Shown here piece by piece: positions 1 to 5,973 of a stretch of DNA of 9,726 nt. The notes under the pieces were generated by a model that ran no database searches, was not told the origin of the DNA, and saw nothing but the letters and a program-made list of their open reading frames with translations. Positions within the stretch are counted from its first letter, which is position 1. Each line of letters opens with the position of its first letter. A program made the translations under genes and the position numbers. The stretch comes from JAZIHH01 sp036678685 (GTDB taxonomy: Bacteria; Bacillota; UBA4882; UBA10575), in assembly GCA_036678685.1 (NCBI GenBank), contig JAZIHH010000025.1:1-9726 (forward strand). Direction: 5' to 3'.

Positions 1-96
1 ATTTTACACTAACCGCCCTCCCCCGCCAATGCTCAGGGGCAACGGGCAAGGATCAGCTTTCCCCGGCCACAGGAAACAAGCAATATAGAAAAATTT
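1..96 (+). other. Left-edge stretch without an identifiable gene; possible 3' end of a plus-strand gene
   Basis: Two plus-strand frames are open from the window edge: one stops at TAG 86-88, the other at TAA 96-98, which lies inside the left arm of the terminator that follows. Either could be the last 28-31 codons of a gene starting left of the window, and the U-rich plus-strand tail of that terminator would fit. Neither short peptide resembles a family I know, and third-position GC does not separate the frames. It may equally be non-coding DNA downstream of the SPOCS gene. Confidence 0.25.
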
Positions 97-135
97 AAGA
101 GCAAGGGTAGGCGGCCCTTGCTCTTTTTTCTTTTT
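97..135. terminator. Rho-independent terminator, probably bidirectional
   Basis: An 11-bp perfect stem (AAGAGCAAGGG at 97-107, CCCTTGCTCTT at 115-125) encloses a 7-nt loop. On the plus strand it is followed by TTTTCTTTTT (126-135). On the minus strand the stem is followed by AAATTTTT, so it can also end the SPOCS-domain transcript, whose stop codon lies 16 nt away. Either use is supported by the sequence; the plus-strand tail is the stronger one. Confidence 0.85.
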
Positions 136-141
136 CGTCCA

Positions 142-648
142 TTACTTAAGGCTCACCCGGCTCATCGAGTTACAGCGGGGAGAGAGCCGGACGTCGGTCA
201 CGACATCGATCTGTCGCCACTGAGCGGCTTTCACCAAGATATGGGCCACAATTTTTTGCCGGAGTCGCCCGCTCTTGCTGCTGTCCGCGGACTCCTCCAA
301 ATGAAAATCGGTATCCAGATCAAGCAGATGAGTTTGAATCTCTATATCGTCATCGGGTTTTAACCCGGGAATGGTCACGCTGGTCATAAACGGTATCTCT
401 TCTTTTGTATGACGAAGGAAATTGCCCGGATCAACGAAAATAATTTGTTTTAAAATTACTCCCTGCAAAACCACCTTATTCTTAAACACGTGTTCGGTAA
501 CAGGGCCCAACTTGGCGTCAATACGCTCAATTTTTATAGCCTTAATTGGGATTTCACTTTCCACCACCACTTGCGCAACTTGCTCCCCGATAACTTTTAA
601 GGCTTTCAGACGTTCTGTTTTCAGGCATACACTTGGCCGAATACTCAC
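142..648 (-). CDS. SPOCS-domain (DUF3794) protein, probable spore coat/morphogenesis protein
   Basis: The 168-residue product is a single DUF3794/SPOCS domain. The N-terminal segment (about residues 13-32, with VIGEQVAQVVVE) and the core (about 58-112, with VVLQGVILKQIIFVD, then EEIPFMTSVTIPG) match the family pattern. Family knowledge: SPOCS domains occur in Clostridium SipL, which binds the coat protein SpoIVA, and in other spore envelope proteins. This one has no LysM domain, so it is not a full SipL, and no signal peptide or membrane segment is seen. An ATG exists at 663-661, but GGAGGTG (655-661) lies inside that longer reading and sits 6 nt before a GTG at 648-646, so I chose the GTG. 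The basic tail (about residues 150-168) is not recognised. It is probably monocistronic, since the SASP upstream ends at its own hairpin. A spore role is inferred from family and neighbours; the exact function is unknown. Confidence 0.85.
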   Translation of the reverse strand: MSIRPSVCLKTERLKALKVIGEQVAQVVVESEIPIKAIKIERIDAKLGPVTEHVFKNKVVLQGVILKQIIFVDPGNFLRHTKEEIPFMTSVTIPGLKPDDDIEIQTHLLDLDTDFHLEESADSSKSGRLRQKIVAHILVKAAQWRQIDVVTDVRLSPRCNSMSRVSLK

Positions 649-654
649 CCAATT

Positions 655-661
655 CACCTCC
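655..661 (-). promoter_or_regulatory. Ribosome binding site that sets the GTG start of the SPOCS gene
   Basis: The minus strand reads GGAGGTG here, followed by six nucleotides and GTG (648-646). The alternative ATG at 663-661 overlaps this Shine-Dalgarno sequence and has no comparable one of its own, which argues for the downstream GTG. Confidence 0.75.
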
Positions 662-794
662 ATCTCCGCGACCGGTCGGTTACGACCTGTCTAACACCAG
701 CATATGCAAAATTGAATCATCATTGGACCGGGAAAAAGTATTTTTATCCCCGGTGTTTTGGTATATTTTCTTTTTTGGCCGGACTGAGGGGACA

Positions 795-831
795 AAGGAA
801 AACGGAGACCCGGCGGGTCTCCGTTTTCCTT
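795..831 (-). terminator. Long perfect hairpin terminator at the end of the SASP gene
   Basis: A 17-bp perfect stem (795-811 with 815-831) closes a 3-nt loop (812-814). The SASP stop codon (832-830) runs into the hairpin, so termination begins at the stop. On the minus strand the G+C-rich core GGAGACCC/GGGTCTCC is followed by GTTTTCCTTTGTC, so the U-rich part belongs to the 3' arm and its flank rather than being a clean separate tract. The symmetry means it could also stop transcription from the other side, but no plus-strand gene lies immediately left of it. Confidence 0.85.
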
Positions 832-1198
832 ATAATTGTTGCTGTTGCTGGTTAAAACCGGGTATGGAACTTAAGACCGACGGGCCCCCCGGGCCGGCAC
901 TCAAATTGGTGCCCTGCTGACCGGCGGGAGGGACATTTAAATTCAAGGTCTGGCGAAAAGCGGCGCTGGTCTGCTGTGCAGCCTGGTTGGCCAGCGACCG
1001 TTCGGCGGCTTCAATCATTCTTTTTACCATATGTCCGCCGACGGCGCCGCAATCACGCGAGGTCATGTACCCCCAGTAGTCCCCTTGAATCGGTTGGGTG
1101 TTAATATTAAGCTCCCGGGCCACTTCATACTTGAATTGTTCCAGGGCCTGGTAAGCCTCTTTAACCATCAAGGTGTTCCTCTTCTGACCGGATCCCAT
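830..1198 (-). CDS. Alpha/beta-type small acid-soluble spore protein with Gln-rich C-terminal extension
   Basis: The 122-residue product is a DNA-binding spore protein that coats forespore DNA, protects it from UV and heat, and is degraded at germination. Residues 10-70 carry the family pattern. A GPR-protease-like site, YEVARELNI (24-32), corresponds to the EIASEFGV region of Bacillus SspA, with Arg where Ser is usual. The signature TSRDCGAVGG (46-55) is followed by a KR-containing helix (59-60). Typical members have 60-90 residues. This one adds about 50 residues rich in Gln, Pro, Gly and Ser, ending in five consecutive Gln and Leu. A longer reading from 1246 exists, but AGAAAGGAGGTG sits 6 nt before the ATG at 1198, so that start is preferred. 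It is flanked by hairpins on both sides and is likely a single-gene, forespore-expressed unit; I could not find a convincing sigma-G promoter upstream. Confidence 0.95.
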   Translation of the reverse strand: MGSGQKRNTLMVKEAYQALEQFKYEVARELNINTQPIQGDYWGYMTSRDCGAVGGHMVKRMIEAAERSLANQAAQQTSAAFRQTLNLNVPPAGQQGTNLSAGPGGPSVLSSIPGFNQQQQQL

Positions 1199-1204
1199 AT
1201 GTAA

Positions 1205-1216
1205 CACCTCCTTTCT
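1205..1216 (-). promoter_or_regulatory. Strong ribosome binding site of the SASP gene
   Basis: The minus strand reads AGAAAGGAGGTG, near-perfect complementarity to the 16S rRNA 3' end, with TTACAT between it and the ATG at 1198-1196. It decides against the in-frame ATG at 1246 and fits the very high expression expected of SASPs. Confidence 0.85.
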
Positions 1217-1320
1217 GATTTTTATCTTTCCCAAGCTAATTCCCATAAAACTAGTTTTCCCTTGGTGCTTTTGGCTTTAATAAACATGGAAAAGGAGCAC
1301 CACCCCGCCTTTCTTGCGTC

Positions 1321-1343
1321 AAAAAAAAATCCCCCGCCGGGGA
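1321..1343 (-). terminator. Rho-independent terminator downstream of ylbJ
   Basis: Read on the minus strand, a 5-bp stem TCCCC/GGGGA (1330-1334 with 1339-1343) closes a 4-nt loop and is followed by nine T (1329-1321). It lies 7 nt past the ylbJ stop codon and separates ylbJ from the SASP gene. Confidence 0.85.
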
Positions 1344-1350
1344 CCAGTTT

Positions 1351-2583
1351 TTATGGCGCCGCGTTATTTTTAACCAGCCGGTACCGCCGGCCCAGGTAAA
1401 ACAAGAAGGCCGACAAAAGCAAGATCCCCAGCAAAAGAAAGAACCCGGTGAGCGAAAGCCGCCACCTTTTTAAGACCGGGGCCAGAGGAAGAAAGCTGCG
1501 CGTGGACCCTGAAGGGGTGACGGTTTTCACGGCGCCCAGAAGCAACCAGGTATAAAAGCCGCCCAAAAAAGCGTGGCAAATCCGGGCGAGAAAATAGGGG
1601 AGAATCCGGATATCCGTGTCATGAATCACACTTATTACCTGCCCGTGGACGGAAAGCCCGCTCCAGGCGATAATGGCCCCGGCCAGGACCACACGGTCGG
1701 CAAGGGACGCCGCGGCCTGCCGGGCGGCAGCCATCACGCCCAAATCAATCTCCATTATGCCCTTGAGCAACGGTCCGGCCAGAACCGGTTCCAGGCCGAA
1801 GATCTTCAGGAGTCTCCCCACGGCTGGCAAAAGGGCCTGAAATAACCCGATTTCTTCCAGCACCCGGCAAACAACGGAGAAAAGAATAATAAAACCGCCA
1901 ATCATAAAGAGAGTGCCGATGGATTCTTTCACGGCGTCGCCTATCAATTGGCCCAGCGGCCGGTTATCTTCCCTTCTGGCCTGGTACAACCTTTGCACCG
2001 CCCGGCGGAGAAGGCCAATCTTTTCTCTTTCCGGCTCCGCTTTTTGGGGTTCCCGCCCGTAAAAACGGAAAATGACCCCCACGGAAAAAGCGGCCAAATA
2101 ATGGGCGAGAGCGATCGTCATTCCCAATTGCGGGTAACCGAACATTCCCACCGCCACCGCGCCAAACATAAAAAGGGGATCGGCGGTATTGGTGAAAGCC
2201 AGCAACCTTTCTCCTTCAATCCTGGTACAAAGGCCCAGCCGCCGGAATTTACCGGTGATCACCGCGTCCATCGGATAACCGGCCACCAGGCCCATGGAAA
2301 GGGCAAAGGCGCCCGCCCCCGGCACGTTGAATAACGGCCGCATCAGCGGTTCAAAAAGAACCCCCAAAAAATGCACCACGCCGAGGCCCAGCAGGATCTC
2401 GGAAAGTACAAAAAATGGTAAAAGCGAGGGGAGAACGATTTCCCAGAAAATTTGTAATCCATCCCGGGCCGCCTCCAGCCCTTGCTGGGGGAAAACCGCC
2501 AGGGAGACGGTGAGGAAAAGAAAAAGTCCCGCTGTGAAAAGGAGAGCGCCCCGGGGCAAGAAAAGGTGGTTCACGATGGTCAC
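1351..2583 (-). CDS. ylbJ: Sporulation integral membrane protein YlbJ
   Basis: This 410-residue polytopic membrane protein matches YlbJ in length and sequence. It has two nucleoside-recognition/Gate-type regions (about 45-155 and 222-320), with characteristic motifs GYPMDAV (102-108) and TNTADPLF (131-138) in the first and MEIDLG (277-282) in the second. About nine to ten hydrophobic segments are visible (for example 12-32, 48-70, 132-150, 153-175, 222-244, 296-318, 328-350, 378-398). A charged cytoplasmic loop lies near 176-210. YlbJ is a mother-cell sporulation protein required for normal heat-resistant spores; its transported substrate, if any, is unsettled. The start is uncertain. The GTG at 2583 sits almost on the AAAAGGA motif, while a GTG at 2574 has about 10 nt spacing and may be the real one. 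It follows yqhV by 79 nt and ends at its own terminator. Confidence 0.93.
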   Translation of the reverse strand: MTIVNHLFLPRGALLFTAGLFLFLTVSLAVFPQQGLEAARDGLQIFWEIVLPSLLPFFVLSEILLGLGVVHFLGVLFEPLMRPLFNVPGAGAFALSMGLVAGYPMDAVITGKFRRLGLCTRIEGERLLAFTNTADPLFMFGAVAVGMFGYPQLGMTIALAHYLAAFSVGVIFRFYGREPQKAEPEREKIGLLRRAVQRLYQARREDNRPLGQLIGDAVKESIGTLFMIGGFIILFSVVCRVLEEIGLFQALLPAVGRLLKIFGLEPVLAGPLLKGIMEIDLGVMAAARQAAASLADRVVLAGAIIAWSGLSVHGQVISVIHDTDIRILPYFLARICHAFLGGFYTWLLLGAVKTVTPSGSTRSFLPLAPVLKRWRLSLTGFFLLLGILLLSAFLFYLGRRYRLVKNNAAP

Positions 2584-2662
2584 ATCCTTTTCCCAAACCT
2601 GCTTTCCTTTGTGTACCGGCGGCTTTATAGTTTTATAAGACAGCCGGTTTTATCTTCCGCCT

Positions 2663-2926
2663 TCAACACTTGGTTCCCCATAAAATCAGGCAGGCGCCGG
2701 CCACCAGGATCATGATTTTAGCCGGGGAGACCCGGACCGCGAGGGCCACGATGCCCAAAGCGCTGACGGCAAGAAAGAACACCGGCCCCAGCAACCCCAA
2801 AACCGCATTCACCCGTAGCGCCGCTTCCACCCTGTGCAAGCGCAAGATTAACAGAGCAGCGGTAATCTCCATAATCCCGGAGATCATGCGCAGCAACGCC
2901 ATATGGGAAAGGATTTTCTTTTCCAT
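2663..2926 (-). CDS. yqhV: YqhV family (DUF2619) small membrane protein
   Basis: The 87-residue protein has three hydrophobic segments (about 10-30, 40-65, 68-84). Its sequence follows the YqhV/DUF2619 pattern: LRMISGIMEITAAL near the N terminus, then RVEAALRVNA (32-41) and VRVSPAK (64-70). In Bacillus subtilis yqhV lies next to the spoIIIA sporulation operon; the molecular function is unknown. Here it follows the DUF441 gene by only 9 nt. Its Shine-Dalgarno GGGGTGA overlaps that gene's stop codon, so the two are very likely co-transcribed and perhaps translationally coupled. A sporulation link is inferred from neighbours, not shown by the sequence. Confidence 0.88.
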   Translation of the reverse strand: MEKKILSHMALLRMISGIMEITAALLILRLHRVEAALRVNAVLGLLGPVFFLAVSALGIVALAVRVSPAKIMILVAGACLILWGTKC

Positions 2927-2935
2927 ACCGGCAAT

Positions 2936-3397
2936 TCACCCCGTTTTTCCCATCCCGAAAAGATGCAAAATTAAGGCCGTCAAGCCGGCGGCGGCCAGCG
3001 GCCCCACAGGAATGCCCTTTAAAAAAGAAACCCCCAGAATGGTACCGAGAACCAAACCGACCAGGATCTCAGGTTTCCAGTTTAACAAGATCATTCCCTG
3101 TCCGCAGAGGTAGGTGGCCAACGTTCCGCCCAGAATGGCAATGATCCCCACCGGAGTAGTAAAAGTCCGCCCCACCTCTTTAAAACCCACTTTCCCCAAG
3201 GCAAACGGGACCATCACGGCCAGCAGGAGAAATAATAATCCCCACTCCATAGAATGGAGTTCCACGATTTTCAGGAGCGCCGGCAGATTAATTAACTTGA
3301 TCACCAGAAGAATGGCGGCGCCGGCGGCTACCAGGTTGTTCCCGGAAGTCATCCCCAGCAAAAAAAGGATGGTCAGAATTATTTTTCCCGCGTCCAT
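2936..3397 (-). CDS. UPF0756 (DUF441, YtwI-like) membrane protein
   Basis: The 153-residue protein has about six membrane segments (4-18, 22-36, 51-68, 83-99, 110-126, 130-147) and no soluble domain. It matches UPF0756/DUF441 in length and motifs: MTSGNN (16-21), MEWGLL (50-55), ALGKVGFK (66-73), PEILVGLVLGTILGVSFLKG (109-128) and PVGPL (130-134). The family is widespread in Firmicutes and Proteobacteria and has no established function. The ATG start has a modest GGGTGA 7 nt upstream. It is the first gene of the minus-strand group with yqhV and probably ylbJ. It diverges from comA across a 136-bp intergenic region, so its promoter should lie within 3398-3533; I could not identify it. Confidence 0.9.
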   Translation of the reverse strand: MDAGKIILTILFLLGMTSGNNLVAAGAAILLVIKLINLPALLKIVELHSMEWGLLFLLLAVMVPFALGKVGFKEVGRTFTTPVGIIAILGGTLATYLCGQGMILLNWKPEILVGLVLGTILGVSFLKGIPVGPLAAAGLTALILHLFGMGKTG

Positions 3398-3416
3398 CAG
3401 TTAATCACCCGCCCGG

Positions 3417-3445
3417 CACCGGTAATCTTCATCCAGCATAGACTA
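3417..3445 (+). promoter_or_regulatory. Candidate sigma-K promoter for comA
   Basis: The segment reads CACC at 3417-3420 (AC at 3418-3419), then 17 nt, then CATAGACTA at 3437-3445. The known Bacillus sigma-K consensus is AC about 16-17 nt before CATANNNTA, and this matches every fixed base. It would give a 5' leader of roughly 80 nt, which contains a small hairpin CCGGT-AAAGA-ACCGG (3475-3489). This is a pattern match only; short motifs of this kind also arise by chance. Confidence 0.4.
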
Positions 3446-3533
3446 TTGTCAGAAGATAACTATTCGTCATCGCGCCGGTAAAGAACCGGTCTGGTATTTT
3501 CGCACCCAGAATTCGAAAGGCAGGGGAAACTTT

Positions 3534-4316
3534 ATGTCTCTACCCCATCCTTGGGAAAATATTGTCACGCCTCCCCTGGGCGGGCGGACAAGAAAACCGC
3601 GGGTTACCGGATTGACAATGGTCATCGACAAAGGGCTGGCTCCCGCCCAGACCCGGGACTGGCTCTCCCTCGCCTTTCCCTATCTTGATTTGGTAAAATT
3701 AACCTTCGGCACGCCGGTCCTTTACTCCGCAGAAATCCTCACAACCAAAATCGACGCTTTACGGAAGCAGGAAATCGGCGTCTTCCCGGGGGGAACCCTG
3801 TTGGAAGTGGCGGTGCTCCAAAACCAGACCGGACCTTTCTTGGATTATATATGCCAACTTGGTTTTAATTATTTGGAAATCTCCGACGGCAGCATTACCA
3901 TGGAAAAAACAGTACGCCAAGGACTGATCAAAGAAGGACAACGGCGGGGATTAAGAATTTTAACGGAAGTAGGGAAAAAAAATCCCCGGGAGAAACTGAG
4001 TCCCGGGGAGATGAGAAAACAAATTGAATTCGATCTCGAACAAGGAGCGGATTTTATCATTATTGAAGGGCGCGAATCCGGAAAAAATGCCGGTCTCTAT
4101 GATGAAAAGGGCAACTTTTCCTCCTTTGAATTGGAAAACCTGATTGTCAACCTGCCCGTGGAAAAAATAATTTGGGAGGCGCCCCTCAAAAACCAGCAGG
4201 TTGAACTCATCAAACGGTTTGGCGTCAACGTGAACTTGGGGAATATTCCTCCCGGGGAAATCCTAGCTTTAGAAGCGCTGCGCCTGGGGTTGCGTGGCGA
4301 CACCCTTCCGCAATAA
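3534..4316 (+). CDS. comA: Phosphosulfolactate synthase (ComA/YitD family)
   Basis: ComA adds sulfite to phosphoenolpyruvate to give (2R)-phosphosulfolactate, the first step toward coenzyme M in methanogens. In spore-forming Bacillus the same chemistry leads to 3-sulfolactate, which accumulates in spores. The 260-residue protein has the family length and a TIM-barrel series of conserved motifs: KLTFGT (55-60), FPGGTLLE (84-91), LEISDGS (114-120), EVGKK (145-149), IIEGRESG (176-183), WEAP (214-217) and NVNLGNI (232-238). No signal peptide is seen, so it is cytosolic. The ATG follows AGGGG by 7 nt. It is the only confident plus-strand gene here. No ComB phosphatase or ComC dehydrogenase lies in the window, so the pathway must be completed elsewhere. 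Coenzyme M synthesis is less likely than spore sulfolactate given the neighbours, but the sequence alone cannot decide. Confidence 0.93.
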   Translation: MSLPHPWENIVTPPLGGRTRKPRVTGLTMVIDKGLAPAQTRDWLSLAFPYLDLVKLTFGTPVLYSAEILTTKIDALRKQEIGVFPGGTLLEVAVLQNQTGPFLDYICQLGFNYLEISDGSITMEKTVRQGLIKEGQRRGLRILTEVGKKNPREKLSPGEMRKQIEFDLEQGADFIIIEGRESGKNAGLYDEKGNFSSFELENLIVNLPVEKIIWEAPLKNQQVELIKRFGVNVNLGNIPPGEILALEALRLGLRGDTLPQ

Positions 4317-4342
4317 ACCTTTCCCTCCCGGGGGCCGGGAAC

Positions 4343-4377
4343 CTTGCCCGGCCGCCCCGGGCCGCTTGTCCGGCAAG
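4343..4377. terminator. GC-rich hairpin in the convergent comA/murA junction, possible terminator
   Basis: CTTGCCCGG (4343-4351) can pair with CCGGCAAG (4370-4377) with one bulged C. An inner alternative pairs GCCCGG with CCGGGC around a 5-nt loop. It lies between the stop codons of two converging genes (4316 and 4392), where a shared terminator is expected, but neither strand has a U-tract after it. I therefore call it only a candidate. Confidence 0.4.
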
Positions 4378-4391
4378 CCCGCAGGGACCGC

Positions 4392-5654
4392 TTAAATCCC
4401 CTCATCATCAATCCTTTCAATTTGGGCCCCAAGCTTCTTTAATTTTCCCACCATGTTTTCATACCCCCGGTCAATGTACTCGACATTGGAAACGATCGTG
4501 GTTCCCTCCGCCGCCAAACCGGCCACCACCAGCGCGGCCCCGGCCCGTAAATCATGGGTTTCCACCGGCGCGCCGCTCAATTTCGGTATTCCCTTGATGA
4601 TCGCCCGGTCCCGGTCCACCTTGATATCCGCGCCCATCCGCATCAATTCATCCAAATAGCGGAAGCGGTTGTCATAAATCGTCTCCCGGATAATACTGGT
4701 CCCCTCGGCGATGGTCATCAGGGACCCAAAGGGCTGTTGAAGATCGGTCGGGAAACCGGGATAGGGCGCCGTTTCCACATCAACCGCCTGTAGCCGCTTG
4801 TCGGCTTTGATCCACAAGTCGGTCTCTCCTTCCTTGATCTCAACGCCCGCTTCCCGCAACTTCATAATGGGGGTACGCACATGTTCCACCATGACATTCT
4901 CGAGAACCGCCTCGCCCCCGGCGGCCGCCACGGCAATCATATAAGTTCCGGTTTCAATCCGGTCGGGGATCACACTGTGCTCGGTGCCGTAGAGCCGTTC
5001 CACCCCTTGGATTCTAATGACCTCGGTCCCGGCTCCCCTGATTTTGGCGCCCATCGAATTTAAAAGCACCGCCAAATCCACCACCTCCGGCTCTTTGGCG
5101 GCATTTTCCAAAATGGTTGTCCCCGGGGTTAAGGCCGCCAGCAAAATCAAGTTGATGGTGGTTCCCATACTGCTCCGGTTGATAAAGATCCTGTTGGCGC
5201 GGGGACGGGCAAGCCGGGCTTTCATCAGCCCGTGTTCGATGGTGACCTGGGCGCCCAAAGCCTGAAAACCCTTAATATGAAAATCAACCGGCCTTGGTCC
5301 CAGGAAACAACCGCCGGGTAACGGCACCTCCGCCTTTCTCATCCGGGCCAAATACAAGCCGGCAATATAAAAAGAAGCCCGAAAGGCCCGGGCCAGTTCA
5401 TAAGGGACGGTGGTGTTCTTTAAATTCGCCCCGTTAATCACCATTTTATCCGGGGCTTCTTCAACCTTGACCCCGAGCCGGCTTAACAGGGCGGCCATCG
5501 TCTTCACGTCGGTATCTCCCGGGACATTGGTTAAGACTACATCCTCCGTGCCAAGGGCGGCGCCTACCATCAACGCCAAACTGCTGTTTTTTGAACCGCT
5601 GATCTTTATGCTTCCTTGCAGTCTTCTCCCACCTTCGATCCGGAACGAAGACAT
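4392..5654 (-). CDS. murA: UDP-N-acetylglucosamine 1-carboxyvinyltransferase MurA
   Basis: MurA transfers the enolpyruvyl group of PEP to UDP-GlcNAc, the first committed step of peptidoglycan synthesis and the fosfomycin target. The 420-residue protein has the usual length and key residues. Lys22 and Asn23 lie in GSKNSS. Cys116 lies in PGGC (113-116), the residue alkylated by fosfomycin (Cys115 in E. coli), so sensitivity at the target is predicted. Arg121, Asp304 in PGFPTD (299-304), Arg370 in HDLRAG and Arg396 in IDRGYE are also present. Firmicutes often carry two paralogues, MurAA and MurAB/MurZ; I cannot say which this is. The ATG shares one base with the ireB stop codon (TAATG), and its Shine-Dalgarno GAGGGAG lies inside the ireB 3' end, so translation is probably coupled. 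It is the last gene of the prkC block. Confidence 0.97.
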   Translation of the reverse strand: MSSFRIEGGRRLQGSIKISGSKNSSLALMVGAALGTEDVVLTNVPGDTDVKTMAALLSRLGVKVEEAPDKMVINGANLKNTTVPYELARAFRASFYIAGLYLARMRKAEVPLPGGCFLGPRPVDFHIKGFQALGAQVTIEHGLMKARLARPRANRIFINRSSMGTTINLILLAALTPGTTILENAAKEPEVVDLAVLLNSMGAKIRGAGTEVIRIQGVERLYGTEHSVIPDRIETGTYMIAVAAAGGEAVLENVMVEHVRTPIMKLREAGVEIKEGETDLWIKADKRLQAVDVETAPYPGFPTDLQQPFGSLMTIAEGTSIIRETIYDNRFRYLDELMRMGADIKVDRDRAIIKGIPKLSGAPVETHDLRAGAALVVAGLAAEGTTIVSNVEYIDRGYENMVGKLKKLGAQIERIDDEGI

Positions 5655-5923
5655 TATACTCCCTCTCTTTCCAGATAAAAACGGACTAGCTCTTCCAGTA
5701 TTTGGTCGCGATCAATCCTTCTGATTAAAACCCGTGCATTACGGTGACTGGTAATATAGGCCGGATCTCCGGAAAGGAGGTACCCGACAATCTGGTCTAA
5801 AGGATCATAGCCTTTTTCCTTTAAAGCCGCGCAAACCTCCTTCAAAACCCGGTTAATCTCCATTGACTCTTGTTCGTCCCGCGGGTTAAAGCGCATGGTG
5901 ACCTCTGAAGAATAATCCTTCAT
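5654..5923 (-). CDS. ireB: IreB/ReoM family regulatory phosphoprotein (UPF0297, DUF965)
   Basis: The 89-residue protein matches UPF0297 throughout, with the hallmark DQIVGYLLSGDPAYITSH (43-60), then NARVLIRRIDRDQILEELV (62-80). Family knowledge: Enterococcus IreB is phosphorylated by the PASTA kinase IreK. Listeria ReoM is phosphorylated on Thr7 by PrkA, and in its unmodified form promotes ClpCP-dependent degradation of MurA. The phospho-acceptor appears conserved as Thr9 in VTMRF, with Ser5 and Ser6 just before it. The gene usually sits between alaS and ruvX (yrrK) in Firmicutes; here it lies directly before murA, overlapping it by one base, in a block that begins with prkC. AAGGAGG about 10 nt before the ATG supports the start. 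A role in adjusting MurA level by kinase signalling is inferred from family and context. Confidence 0.95.
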   Translation of the reverse strand: MKDYSSEVTMRFNPRDEQESMEINRVLKEVCAALKEKGYDPLDQIVGYLLSGDPAYITSHRNARVLIRRIDRDQILEELVRFYLEREGV

Positions 5924-5973
5924 TGCCTCCCGCCTCCTTAGTAAATCGTCTCCAAGTATGCGTTACTATTGTG

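Noticed and set aside
118..694. Plus-strand open frames over the SPOCS gene and its upstream region
   Set aside because: The minus-strand frame has clear DUF3794 similarity and a good ribosome binding site; the plus frames have neither, and one begins inside the terminator.
1199..1246. Sixteen-codon upstream extension of the SASP reading frame
   Set aside because: The strong AGAAAGGAGGTG lies within it, correctly spaced for the ATG at 1198, and the extension has no family similarity.
1247..1258. 12-bp palindrome AAAACTAGTTTT upstream of the SASP gene
   Set aside because: Too short and A/T-rich to call an operator; no second copy is seen and no promoter could be placed around it.
1199..1320. 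Sigma-G promoter for the SASP gene
   Set aside because: A CATGTTTA on the minus strand loosely resembles a -10 box, but no GMATR-like -35 lies 17-18 nt upstream, so I did not annotate it.
1573..2715. Several plus-strand open frames opposite ylbJ
   Set aside because: They are mirror frames of a clearly conserved membrane protein gene, with no ribosome binding sites and low-complexity, basic translations.
2670..3404. Plus-strand open frames opposite yqhV and the DUF441 gene
   Set aside because: Their translations resemble no known protein and arise from the codon pattern of the well-supported minus-strand membrane genes.
3534..4316. comA as a recently transferred gene because it lies on the opposite strand
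   Set aside because: Its base composition and codon use look like the neighbours, no mobile element or repeat flanks it, and strand alone is no evidence.
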